DNA from: Beroe forskalii
Taxonomy: Eukaryota > Ctenophora > Nuda > Beroida > Beroidae
Reading direction: 5' to 3'
Assembly: GCA_011033025.1 (NCBI GenBank)
Contig: WFMF01000018.1
Span: forward strand, 496,001 to 560,000
Length of the DNA stretch: 64,000 bases
Made by a program: the position numbers and the translations under genes. A model generated the notes under the pieces. That model was not told the origin of the DNA. It saw only the letters and a program-made list of their open reading frames with translations, and ran no database searches. This document shows, piece after piece, positions 34,979 to 45,431 of the stretch (position 1 is the stretch's first letter; every line of letters begins with the position of its first letter).

Positions 34979-35016
34979 TCATCCATGTTCCTGTACTACC
35001 ATTTTACCGAATCCGA

Positions 35017-36420
35017 TTGTACCACCATGTAATTGTAATCACCATTATCGTAGAGCTCTGACATATCTTCACACATTGGTCATTTGGTAAGTCTCATAGG
35101 CAAAGGAACCAAGCGGTTAACTTACAAGTGAAATTTGAAAAGGACAGAGGAATGACAGGACGCCACATAGGAATATTCTGCACTGCGCCACAGATGCAAG
35201 GAACGATGAGAAGAACAGTTTTCCATTTTCATCAAGGATCTTTTATCTCTGCTTCGATTCATCTTTCCAACATCTCCACTAAAAGAGTCAAAATCAAATA
35301 ATTGTAGAAAAATGAAATTAAGTGAAATTTCAATCGAGATTTATCGAACAAATCTACCACCAACTGACTGCCACTTAAATTCAGAGAAAAATGACATGTA
35401 GCAGTAAAATCTAAGATAAAATTAATTTCGTTGTCACAAAACAATGCTGTAGAAATTGTAACAGAAAATAAAGACATTACAAATCACATGATACATTACA
35501 TTAACAAAAAATACGAAAAATCCGTCATATCACCCTTCCACATTCAAAATTACGCCAAAAAAGCAATTGCTGATAATAGGGATAAATGTTACCGTTAAAT
35601 TGTGTCCTAGACCTACCAAAATGTTCCCTTCAGTCAATATTTTTGAGTCGGACTGAGTAGTAACTCGAAAACAGCCATAGTTAATTTGACGACAGTCCTT
35701 TTAAATTTTATTCGTTCTTACATGCAAATTGCAAGGACCCAGGATCGTTCATTCGTTCAGTTCAAATTGCTTGAATGTAGATATGTTCACTTTCAGGTCG
35801 AATTACTAAATTATGAAAGTTGCCTGAGACGGTTGATCATGATCATAATACGACGATTCATGCGAACCATTAAACGCTACGTAACATAAAGTCGAAGGGA
35901 ATGAGTTTCCCTGTCAAGAGTGGCACCAAAAATTATTGCATTCAATGTTCATTCATAAAAAGTCACCACGATACAACAAGCAGCAAATGGAAATGCCCGG
36001 CTTCTGCACAGTGATTCGACTTATAAATGAATTTCTTTTTATCCAACGCGAAATTAAATATCACTTTTACGTAGAAGTTCTTCACAAAAGACAGCGCGCG
36101 GCGTAACTAAGCATTTCATGACTTGAAATCGATTTTGCGCGCGTATATTAATGGTTTGGGAGCGCAATGCATCGGGAACGCGCAAAAGCAATGGAACGCG
36201 CGATGAAAAATAGTGAAGTGTATTTTTGATTGAGGATTACTTTAGTTCGACACGCCCCCGTAATTGTTTCGCGTTGTTGATTTAAAGTTTTGGGAATATG
36301 CTTGATGTTGGAATGAACAGTTTTAGCGCTGATATTTTTGATACACAAAACTGAATTGGTTTTCTTTCATTATATCTTCGCTGCATGTTCAGTGCTTTGT
36401 AAATATGGGAAAAGGCACGT
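35017..36420. other. No gene seen
   Basis: AT-rich sequence with short frames only. I found no repeats shared with the rest of the window and no splice-linked coding pair. Confidence 0.45.
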
Positions 36421-36596
36421 CTCCCCAAATCACTCAGAAAAATATAATTAAGCGCACCTGGCGCTTTAAGCATATTTTTTTCAGGGTTAGGATTTTAGGG
36501 TTTTGGTTAGGGCAATGGTTAGGTTTAGGATACAGAAAAATTGACGTTTAGATCTGTGACGTCACTCAGAGCTGTTTATATGGGAGAGATACCGGG
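36421..36596. mobile_element. Truncated GGTA-family MITE
   Basis: The right end GCTGTTTATATGGGAGAGATACC and the internal AAAAATTGACGTTTAGATCT match the 12097 copy. The left terminal region is largely lost; only a GTCTCCCCAAATCACTCAG remnant remains. That segment lacks about 45 bp of the usual sequence. Confidence 0.8.
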
Positions 36597-36949
36597 AAAA
36601 GCATTTTTTCATTTTAAGTGACAGGCACTACATTGTTAACATGAATTCGTTTACTGATTGTATTGCAGTTATATATATTTTTATGGATACATATAATATA
36701 TTTAGAAGCCCTTAGCGGTGCCCTCACGAGGGTTTTCAAACAAATCTTTCTTGAAATAAAGTGTTACAGATAAAAGCAAAAAATTCTAGCAATGAATACC
36801 AGGAATTTTCAAATGTATTCCAATAATTCATTAAAGCATGGGCATGGCAAAAGTCTTGCAGATCGATTTGTTTTAAATGATTGATTCTTTAATTGTTGAT
36901 ATACAATATCTCCAAATTATTAATTAAGGTAAAGATATCACTATAAGTT

Positions 36950-37062
36950 AGATGGATTTCACCCATCCCTAGCGCGCAACACTCGGAAATTTGGAGGTCG
37001 TGTTGCAGACTCCCCGGAAAAAATGGCGCGCGGCGGAGGGTAGGGTAAAATCCTACTAACTA
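36950..37062. mobile_element. Unoccupied GGATTT...AAATCC MITE
   Basis: Ends GGATTTCACCCATCCCTAGC and, inverted, GGATTTTACCCTACCCTCCG. It serves as the empty-site reference for the nested insertion at 31915-32178. Confidence 0.7.
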
Positions 37063-37568
37063 TAAGTGCCCCCGGCACTGGGTGCGCGGAAATTCGGCGG
37101 TCGCGCGCGCCGTACAAGTGAGAATTCGACGCAACATTTGAGATTCGAATTCCAGTATCGCAGCGCACTCCAACGTCTTTCATTGTGATATGCAGCAAAA
37201 ATTTATGAAATAATTTATAGAATTTTATAAATATTAAAATATTTTAACATGTATAGAAGATTTGAAATCTGTTATGTTATTATATTTTTTGGCAATATTA
37301 TTCAAATTTTAAAGCCTGTTATCTGTCTGCAAATATCAATATTGCAAATTGGTGCATACAGACAATGAAATCTCGTTTTAAATTTTATTTGTCGATTATA
37401 TAAGTTTGGTCAGTTGGAACATTCTGACAAGATGCATTACTTGATCCTAGGTCTGATTTTTTGTTCCTGGGGTGGAATTAATGAATTATTCATCCAAGAA
37501 GAGTCTCCTTGATCCTGAGAGAGTGTCCCTGATGCTGGGGAAGACTCTATGATCATAAGAGAGTCTCC
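37063..37568. other. No gene; short GAGTCTCCTTGAT repeat
   Basis: The stretch is AT-rich. Between 37497 and 37590 the motif GAGAGTCTCCTTGATGCTGA and variants occur about four times. Confidence 0.5.
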
Positions 37569-37922
37569 TTGATGCTGAGATCGTCTCCCTATTCCTATAA
37601 GAGGAGGCTACACTCCTTCATGACAGCTATGTACCCTAGGGTACATTCCTATGAAAACCTTAAACTCTGCCCCAGAACTAACAACTTTAAACTCCTTGTT
37701 CCTAAGCACAACCTTGATATATCTAAGAATAACTTTTTTGTACATTCTGTTAATATCTGGAATCTATACATCAAAAAACTTTTAGACCCCCCTGGTCTGA
37801 CAGATTTAGTAGAATCCAATAAACTTATGATAATCATTCCTGGTTCCAGAAAGAATTCAGACCTGGCAATACCAATTGGAACATTTAAAAATCGCTTAGA
37901 ACATATTCTCTTAGAAAAACAA
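37569..37922 (+). pseudogene. LINE reverse-transcriptase C-terminus fragment
   Basis: The frame reads RRLHSFMTAMYP, then LCPRTNNFKLLVPKHN, then FFVHSVNIWNLYIKKLL and TFKNRLEHILL. The pattern R-x-N...F-F-x-x-R/S-V-x-x-W-N followed by an F-K-x-R-L end is the common C-terminus of CR1/RTE-type LINE proteins. The reverse transcriptase core upstream is missing. The fragment is cut off by the poly(T) run at 37924, which belongs to a tRNA-derived repeat inserted in the opposite direction. Confidence 0.6.
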
Positions 37923-38079
37923 GTTTTTTTTTTTTTTTTTTTTCTTTTTTTTTTTATTTAATGAGATCATGACCAAGTACTGAATAGGGAAGAAACTCAG
38001 AAAAGTATGGGATTGACCCGGACTTGAACCCGGAACCTAAGGAAACATGCCTTTGCTCTACCAATTGAGCTACCAATCC
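37923..38079 (-). mobile_element. tRNA-derived SINE with poly(A) tail
   Basis: Read on the minus strand, a tRNA-like head (38079-38009) is followed by an 55-bp body ending ATGATCTCATTAAAT and then about 30 bases of nearly pure A (the T run at 37924-37953 on the plus strand). A tRNA head with a poly(A) tail is the structure of a SINE mobilised by a LINE. Confidence 0.75.
38009..38079 (-). tRNA. tRNA-like sequence, degenerate
   Basis: The acceptor stem GGATTGG/TCAATCC and D arm GCTCAATTGGTAGAGC pair well. Box A (TAGCTCAATTGG) and box B (GGTTCAAGTCC) of the polymerase III promoter are kept. The T stem has a G-G mismatch, the anticodon loop CATGTTT has A where U33 is expected, and the variable region is short. 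It is the SINE head and probably not a working tRNA; the best reading of the anticodon would be TGT. Confidence 0.55.
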
Positions 38080-38340
38080 ATAGCTTTTCTGCTATTTCCT
38101 CACACTATGTACAAGACCACTGCCCTTATATATATGCAGTATATGATATCGAATTAATTTTATATATTTCCAACACTGCAAGATTACTATACACACTATA
38201 CACACATCGTACAACCTGCTGTCTACAGCGAAGGTAACACACAACGTTACGGGCTGATCTCGGTTTGTGGAAGATGGGGGTAATTTTATTTAATGAGATC
38301 ATGACCAAGTACTGAATAGGAAGAAACTCAGAAAAAGTAT

Positions 38341-38412
38341 GGGATTGACCCGGACTTGAACCCGGAACCTAAGGAAACATGCCTTTTGCTCTACCAATTG
38401 AGCTACCAATCC
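38341..38412 (-). tRNA. tRNA-like sequence, second minus copy
   Basis: Same stems and same T-stem mismatch as the copy at 38009, with one additional A before the anticodon stem. Confidence 0.5.
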
Positions 38413-38467
38413 ACTAGCTTTTCTGCTATTTCCTCACACTATGTACAAGACCACTGCCCTTGGTAGA

Positions 38468-38528
38468 GCAATTGGTAGAGCAAAAGGCATGTTTCCTTAG
38501 GTTCCGGGTTCAAGTCCGGGTCAATCCC
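38468..38528 (+). pseudogene. 5'-truncated tRNA-like copy
   Basis: The acceptor 5' strand and half of the D arm are replaced by sequence at the head-to-head junction. The anticodon and T arms are as in the other copies. Confidence 0.6.
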
Positions 38529-38741
38529 ATACTTTTCTGAGTTTCTTCCCTATTCAGTACTTGGTCATGATCTCATTAAATAAAATTACCCCCATCTTCC
38601 ACAACTGAGATCAGCCCGTGTACGTTGTGTGTTACCTTCGCTGTAGACAGCAGGTTGTACGATGTGTGTGTATAGTGCACGTATAGTAATCTTGCAGTGT
38701 TGGAAATATATAAAATTAATTCCGATATCATATACTGCATA

Positions 38742-39230
38742 CCTTAGGAGGTCTATTTATAAAGGTTGTAATTTGGGGATTTTTGGAAAAAATCCCCATA
38801 TTTTCAACCTACCAAAATTTTGCCTGCCACAATTTTACTCCCCGATTTAATTCAACCCGCTTTCGAAATTTCTTGAACTATCTGTACTAAAACAGTACAA
38901 TTTCGTTTCAGAGATGAGTTTTCAGATAGTTACAGATAATTTAGTCAAAGTCAAATGGTTAAAACAATTGAAATTCAAAATTTAGAACAGTAATTAATGA
39001 AGCAGAGGCTCAGGAAGACGATCAAGAATTCGATTTGTAATATTAGAATTAATCTATTTTTCCATTGTTTTCCGCAAAAAATCTTTCATTTGTCAGCAAA
39101 AAGTTAGAAAAATCACCCAATTTTATTTGGTGGGTGAAATTTGGGGATTTTTGAAAAAAATCCCCATATTTTCAACCTACCAAAATTTCAAACACCGCAA
39201 TTTCGACCCATATAAATAGACCTCCTAAGG
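38742..39230. mobile_element. 489-bp MITE with TA target duplication
   Basis: The ends are CCTTAGGAGGTCTATTTATA and its exact inverse, flanked by TA at 38740-38741 and 39231-39232. The sister unit near 38131-38145 has the uninterrupted site (TGCATATATATAAGGG on the minus strand), which proves insertion at TA. TA preference points to the Tc1/mariner group. A second inner hairpin uses GGGGATTTTT and AAAATCCCC. Confidence 0.9.
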
Positions 39231-39286
39231 TATATCTAAGGGCAGTGGTCTTGTACATAGTGTGAGGAAATAGCAGAAAAGCTAGC

Positions 39287-39358
39287 GGATTGGTAGCTCA
39301 ATTGGTAGAGCAAAAGGCATGTTTCCTTAGGTTCCGGGTTCAAGTCCGGGTCAATCCC
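39287..39358 (+). tRNA. tRNA-like sequence, plus copy
   Basis: Full-length 72-nt copy with the same arms, polymerase III boxes and T-stem mismatch as the minus-strand copies. Confidence 0.5.
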
Positions 39359-39555
39359 ATACTTTTCTGAGTTTCTTCCCTATTCAGTACTTGGTCATGA
39401 TCTCATTAAATAAAATTACCCCCATCTTCCACAACCGAGATCAGCCCGTGTACGTTGTGTGTTACCTTCGCTGTAGACAGCAGGTTGTACGATGTGTGTG
39501 TATAGTGTGTATAGTAATCTTGCAGTGTTGGAAATATATAAAATTAATTCCAAAA

Positions 39556-40830
39556 ACAAAAGTCTGGAATAGATAGTATTTGGAATAACGAAAATATTTC
39601 ATGATTAACAGAACTGTTGTGTAATAAAACTTTCTTTTTCATGCATTTAATGAGATCAATGAAATTTTTCTCAACATAGCAGCCCTTGGCCTGGTATGAT
39701 TTGAAAAAAATTGGAATCAAGTTAAGTGAAATTTAAGTGAAATCATCTCCTTAATCAGTTTGAAATTACCCCTGCCCCGAATTTTTCCCGTCCCTTGCCC
39801 TGTCCCTTATTTTGGCACTCACTCATGCTTCTCAATAAGAAAATAAGATATTATGGAAAGCAACAAACCTTTACTTATTTCTCTGTGCCATCTCCATAAT
39901 TTTTTCTTTTTTTGCTAAATTTTATTCATCCATGATCCCACCCACTGTCCCAGGGATGTGATTAAGCTGACAAGGCGAGAGCATCCTTTAGCTGCAGTGG
40001 TGTGTCACCCAAAAGTTGAAACTATCAAAATAATATACGGAATTGGGATTGCCTGAGTTATTGGATTAAATAAGCCATCAGGCATCTCTTGCATACTGGA
40101 CAGCGGTGCCGAAGCCTCTTGAATATTGGGGGGGTTAATTTTGAATTTTTCAAAATATTTTAGCATATTCCAATTTTGGGGGGGTTGTTATGAGAAATGA
40201 GAATTTCACATTATTCAAAGTCCTGATACAGTACTCTGATATAACATATTTTAATGTTAGAATGTTAACTTAAGTCAATTTACATGTCATCACACAATAA
40301 CATGCACAATATCAAATTTAGGTACCCTATTTTAATGGCCCGTGTGCACAAATAAAGGGAATCCCTCTTTTTTAGGGAAAGCCTTAAATATAAGGCTTTC
40401 CCTCGAAGAATGACCTTTTCCCTTGAAAGTGGTGGCAAACTCTGAAGAATTTAGGTTGTGTTAACTCATAATTTTGGTTTTCCGGCACTGAGGCACCCAT
40501 GCTTGTGTAAAAAAGCTATCTAGGGCACAGAAATCTGCCCACGGTTCCGGGGCAGAGCTCTTGGTAGAGGTGTGGTGAAAAGTGGCTTATTTTTAAGGAA
40601 ATTGCTTTAAAAATGAGGGAATCCCTTAAAATAAAAAGGGAAACACTTAAAATGAGAAGGAAATGCTCACCAAAAGCACGTCTTTTTGAGGGATTCCCTC
40701 ATGCTTTCCCTTAAGATTTACCATGTATTTCAGGTTAAGAGGGTAACTTAATTAGTCTGGTGACTTATTACATATCCGGTGCAAATTGTGATACCCTTTA
40801 ATGACCGGTTCTAGAAGTTAGTTTAGGCCA
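39556..40830. other. No gene; inverted AAGGGAATCCC region
   Basis: Around 40346-40700 the words AAGGGAATCCCTC, GGGAAAGCCTTA and their inverses recur, so this stretch can fold on itself and may be a small fold-back element. The rest is featureless to me. Confidence 0.5.
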
Positions 40831-41770
40831 TTAGAAATGATATTTCACCGTGATCCAAAATTTTTGGGAAATGGAACATGGTCTAGTGACCACGCCCTTT
40901 TTGAGCGTGGGAAAATTCAAAAATTCCAATAGGAAAATTATGTAAGGCCAAATATAGCATGATGGGTGGCTAAACTTATGTTTTTTGGGACGCTGAATCG
41001 ATTGGAAGGGTTATTTTCAAGTTTTGACAGTCATACGTGACGTCAGCGACCACACCCACTTTTTACCGTGGGAAAATTTGACCACTTTTGCAATGTGCAA
41101 ACATAAGTCATACCATAGCATATGAGGTGTCTAAACCCATGTTTTTGAGGACGCTGAATCGATTGGAAGGGTTATTTTCAGGTTCTGACCATCACATGTG
41201 ACGTAATTGACCACGCCCAGTTTTAAGCGTGGGAATATTTGAGCATATTTTGCATCATGTAACCAAAATTAATACTATGGTATGATGGGTGTCTAAACTT
41301 ATGTTTTTTGGGACGCTGGATCGATTGCAAGGGTTATTTTTAAGTTTTGACAACCATACGTGACGTAAGCGACCACGCCCACTTTTTATCGTGGGAAAAT
41401 TTGACCACTTTTGCAATATGCAAACATAAGTCATACCATAGCATGTGAGGTGTCTAAACCCATGTTTTTGAGGACGCTGAATCGATTGGAAGGGTTATTT
41501 TCAGGTTCTGACCATCACATGTGACGTAATTGACCACGCCCAGTTTTATGCGTCGGAATATTGGAGCATATTTTGCATCATGTAATCAAAATTTATACTA
41601 TGGCATGATGGGTGTCTAAACGTATGTTTTTCGGGACGCTAAATCGATTGCAAGGGTTATTTTTGAGTTTTGACAATCATACGTGATGTAGGCGACCACG
41701 CCCAATTTTATCTGAATTGATTGGAAGGGTTATTTTCAGGTTCCGACCACGCCAATTGTTAAACGTGGAC
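40831..41770. repeat. 320-bp dimeric tandem array
   Basis: Copies of a roughly 160-bp unit contain GACGCTGAATCGATTGGAAG, GGTTATTTTCAGGTT and GACCACGCCCA. Two versions alternate (one with TGACGTCA/AAGCGACC, one with TGACGTAATTGACC), giving a 320-bp higher period. Decayed copies continue to about 41950. Confidence 0.9.
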
Positions 41771-43018
41771 AAGCATTTGCTTCGCATAATTGAAATTCAT
41801 TCGTCTGTATAATGCATGATGGATGTCTATTGTTTCAGGGTGCTGAATCAATTAGAAGGTTTATTTGTGAGTTCTGAGATAATCATTCGTGAAATTTTGA
41901 TGTTAGTGACCACGCCCACTGCTAAAATGAGAATATTTGAGAAATTTTGTTATGGGTAATCATTATAACATGTCTAGACATATCATCTTGTAGGTATCTA
42001 AAACCTTGTTTTCTACGACTAGAAAGCAAATGGAATATCGAGAATCAAAGGGCGAAGTATTAAAGTATTAACGTAGGTACTAAAGAGCTAAAGTATAAAA
42101 GGGTTATTTGTAAGTCCTAACATTTGTGGCCAAATGTACCAGATCTGTGTATTTGCCATTATACTTGCCATATTTTGATGGCCAGTATTTAATTCCTATG
42201 ATTTATCCTTACATTTCACAAGACGTACCTATTTATACTCTCTAGCAAACATGCATGAATTGGTGGCAACCCTCCATGGCAAAGAGTTCATTGGTACCCA
42301 ATTGGATGTGCAACTATTTTGAGTTTTGACCTAAAATAGCACAACTTTACTTGAATACCTGGATGCCGGGTCATAGGTGGTGATCATGACAATAAGGTGG
42401 TGATCATGACAATAATTGAGCAAAAATTGACTACCTTAAGCCTATTCCAACATAACACTGTAGAGAACATTAAATTCCAGTTGTGCTGAGAACATTGAAC
42501 AGCAATGAATTCAATGAACGACATCTTGGCATGTTGCTTTTCCCATTAGAGTTGGTGACCTGCTGTTTAGATCTGGGGTGGTCCGTGATATTGCAATTAC
42601 CTATGGCTTGCTTTTTCAAGTCATGATCCACTGTGGATCTAGTTGGTTTGCCTACGGTGCCACATCTAGGTACAAAATATAGAGTACCAACTGGCAGCAA
42701 GACCTGGTTATGTCCGGTAAGCCGTAACGTCTAGCCTTTGGGGTTGGGTGTGATGTGTGGAGCGCAAAATCTGAAATCCGACTTCCCTGAACTATGACAA
42801 GTTAAAGGGGAAGGACCGAGATCTGCTACACCTTTTACCCAGAGCCATGTGATATTGGGGCCTGAACCCCAGTACTCCCAATATAGTTTATAACTGACCC
42901 CTGTTCTATCTATAATCAAGCTATCAGACGGCCTCCAGTTGGACTTCTTATCTCTATCATTATATGCCTGTTCACAATGTGCAATAAAATATCACGTGGA
43001 ATCATTAATTAAGTAATT

Positions 43019-43042
43019 ATTATATAACGATCGTTATATAAT
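43019..43042. repeat. 24-bp perfect palindrome
   Basis: Centre ATAACGATCGTTAT with matching AT-rich arms. A related half-site, TTGTTATATAACGG, follows 25 bp later. Confidence 0.8.
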
Positions 43043-43160
43043 TCTTGCTCCGATAATTTTTGTTATATAACGGCTTCAAAAACTGATTTTGATGGTTGAG
43101 AAACACTTCACATAAGATTTTAAAATTTTCGAAATTTTGGGGTGTGATAATTGTTCCAAA

Positions 43161-43188
43161 GGTGTGATAACTGTACAGTTATCACACC
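43161..43188. repeat. 28-bp perfect palindrome in a larger fold-back
   Basis: The centre AACTGTACAGTT extends to GGTGTGATAACTG and its inverse. GGGGTGTGATAATTGTTC at 43140 and its near-inverse at 43195-43213 form a second, outer shell. Confidence 0.85.
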
Positions 43189-43869
43189 CCTCAATGAACA
43201 GTTATCACATCCCCAAAAATTAAAACTTTAGAATTTCATGATTCGTATTCATTTACTATGTAAAATCACTTAAATCTGACTTTTAGTCAATCCTCTCACT
43301 CCATTACGATACACCAGTGTATCGACTTATGTTATCTTATTTTGGTTTCATGAGTTCATACATTAACCCCTTCCGCTTGTGATTCCCTAAAAAAAGCCCA
43401 CCCGCCCCCCGAAACCGTGACTGGGTGGTAACCCAAACAATTTTCAATTGTTTTTGGCTATCCATATCACTCTTTTTTGGCATAAAACTTACGACAATCA
43501 GTTCAAGTTGTGATAATTGCTACTGCCAGGACTTTCATGCACTAAACGTGAGAATTACGTCGCTATCATTTTGACTTTTTGAGTTATAGGCGATAATCTT
43601 ACTATATATAATTCTTCATCATATATATATTTATCTATGTAATTATGTTTGTCTGGCGTCTAATCGGTCTGACACCACTCTGTAATGTATCAGAAGACGT
43701 GAAATTAGATCCTTGACACTGGTTAACTAGACTATAGTTGTAAGCACTATCTCATCAAAAAATTCACAGTATGTTATGAATGTTTTGATATGAGGTGTCA
43801 GGTACTGCTTTCTAGCAGGACCCAGTCTGTCCGGTCTGACATCACTCGCAACCCAATCGAGCACCCGAC

Positions 43870-44660
43870 CGGAGGTCGCGGGTTTTGCTAGTTACTTTAA
43901 TTGGTCATTAAACTAATTAAGGGGTTGGCAACCGATACTTCGACTAAACGAATTATTCGTAGTTTTGGCTTGAATTGATGATGCCGTTTAAATTGAGACG
44001 CTAACATTTTTACTTTTTGAGTTATATGAGATAATTACTTTAATTGGCCAATTAACTAATTAAGCAGCGGGCAACCGGTACTTAGATTAAACGAAAAAAT
44101 CGTAATTTCGACGTAAGTTACTCGTGCCGTAGAAATTAAGTCGCCATCATTCTTACTTTTTGAGTTATAGGCGATAATTACTTTAATTGGCCAATTAACT
44201 AATTAAGCGGCACGCAACTGGTACTTAAATAAGACGTAAAAATCGTAATTTTGGCTTTAGTTACTGATTTCGTTGGAATTAAGTCGCAATCATTCTTACT
44301 TTTTGAGTTATAGGCGATAATTACTTTAATTGGTCAATTAACTAATTAAGCGGCGCGCAACTGGTACTTAAATAAGACGTACAAATCGTAATTTTGGCTT
44401 TAGTTACTGATGCTGTTAGAATTAAGTCGCGATCATTCTTACTTTTTGAGTTATAGGCGATAATTACTTTAATTGGCCAATTAATTAATTAAGCGGTTAG
44501 CAACCGGTACTTAAATTAAACGAATAAATCGTAGTTTTGGCTTAAGTTACTGATGCCGTTTGAATTGAGACGCTAACATTCTTACTTTTGGAGTTATGCG
44601 CGATAATCACTTTAATTGGCCAATTAACCAATTAAGGAATCTTCAATTTAAAATATTATA
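43870..44660. repeat. About 142-bp tandem array
   Basis: Five to six copies contain TACTTTTTGAGTTATAGGCG, ATTACTTTAATTGGCCAATT, AACTAATTAAGCGG and ATCGTAATTTTGGCTT. Spacing between the first motif is about 142-145 bp from 44010 to 44583. Confidence 0.9.
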
Positions 44661-45082
44661 TGGCCTATTGCACGCCCATCATTCTGAAGTTTCATATGCC
44701 GTTTAGATTATGATTTTATCTTTTATCGAGAACACTCAAACACAATTTTTATCATCGTCGGGTCGAGGGTCGTAGTACATCTTCTAATTTATGATAAAAT
44801 AGCGTTTTTTGATAATTTATTGTGAGAAAACGAAGCGGTCGATTTTCATGAAATTTACAGGGTTTGTTATTCATGTTATCGACTACGCCTGTACAAATTT
44901 TCATGACCAACAGATTGAATTAACATGTTGAAAACGCGACTCGAAAATCGCGATTTTCGCGATTTACTGTATTTTTATATAATAGGCGCTGGCAAACGTA
45001 TTTTTCAATACTTGAAAAACGGTTCCGCTACCACTTTTAGCACTTCATGCTGGTACTACTGGCTTGTTAGAGGTGTCTGGCC
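44661..45082. other. No gene seen
   Basis: AT-rich sequence, with TCGAAAATCGCGATTTTCGC (self-complementary core CGCG) near 44941. It leads into the hairpin cluster. Confidence 0.4.
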
Positions 45083-45215
45083 AGTCCCGGCCCTTCGGGC
45101 CGGGACTGCTGGCCTGTTTGGCTGCCCTCGGCCCTTCGGACCGAGGCATCTGCCCTTCGGGCAGATGCTCTCGGGCAGCATCCCCGGCCCTTCGGGCCGG
45201 GGATGCTAACTCTCG
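45083..45215. repeat. Cluster of four perfect or near-perfect GC hairpins
   Basis: Four hairpins follow one another, all with a TTC loop between CCC and GGG: stem AGTCCCGGCCC (11 bp, perfect); stem CCTCGG-CC with one mismatch; stem GCATCTGCCC (10 bp, perfect); stem AGCATCCCCGGCCC (14 bp, perfect). The stems differ in sequence, yet each is matched by its own partner. The same CCCTTCGGG core occurs in the GC module of the fold-back elements. Confidence 0.85.
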
Positions 45216-45300
45216 GATGCCCTCGGTCGGAGGGAATTTTCCGTGGCTGCGGGCGCTTGCCAGCGCCCTGATATAGATATACATATGTACATACATACCA

Positions 45301-45431
45301 ATAGAGAACATTTTTAGGTGAAAAGTGTACCCTCTATAAACAGCCATATCTCGAGAACCATACAAGATACAGGGCTCATCGACCCAGCGTTGGAAAGAAG
45401 AAAGGTAGAACTTACGAAAACTGCCCTTAAA
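45301..45431. repeat. Left part of a fold-back unique-arm module
   Basis: It matches 51290-51410 and 2838-2965 in sequence and orientation (ACCATACAAGATACAGGGCT, GACCCAGCGTTGGAAAG). It breaks off at GCCCTTAAAAA, where a LINE is inserted, and continues at 47194. Confidence 0.85.

Larger units (their letters stand above)
29907..35008. mobile_element. 5.1 kb fold-back transposon with 8-bp target duplication
   Basis: The ends are GGTAAAATGGTAGTACAGGA and its exact reverse complement. The 8-bp duplication GAATCCGA sits at 29899-29906 and 35009-35016. The arms (29907-31700 and 32743-35008) contain an AGCCCC-rich head, long 11-bp arrays, and a block with CACGTGATATATCACGTG and TGGATATAATC repeats near the loop. 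The loop (31701-32742) holds older nested MITEs and a hairpin. No transposase is present, so it must move in trans if it moves at all. The arms differ in array copy number. Confidence 0.93.
37957..39555. repeat. Tandem and inverted tRNA-containing units of about 330 bp
   Basis: Four units share AGGGCAGTGGTCTTGTACAT, a tRNA-like sequence, ACCCCCATCTTCCACAA and CAGCAGGTTGTACGATGTG. Two lie in minus orientation (37957-38462) and two in plus (38463-38740 and 39233-39555), so they meet head to head at about 38462. The last pair is split by a MITE. Confidence 0.85.
41771..43869. other. No supported gene; two perfect palindromes
   Basis: After decayed 160-bp units, two minus-strand frames (42919-42731 and 42700-42470) are separated by a stop and lack motifs, so I leave them out. 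Perfect palindromes occur at 43019-43042 and 43161-43188. Confidence 0.45.

Noticed and set aside
38009-39358. A cluster of working tRNA genes
   Set aside because: All copies share a T-stem mismatch and an anticodon loop without U33, and one copy has a poly(A) tail, so a SINE-type origin is more likely.
42470-42919. A gene split by one stop on the minus strand
   Set aside because: No motif, splice pair or homology-like pattern; the composition is not convincing.
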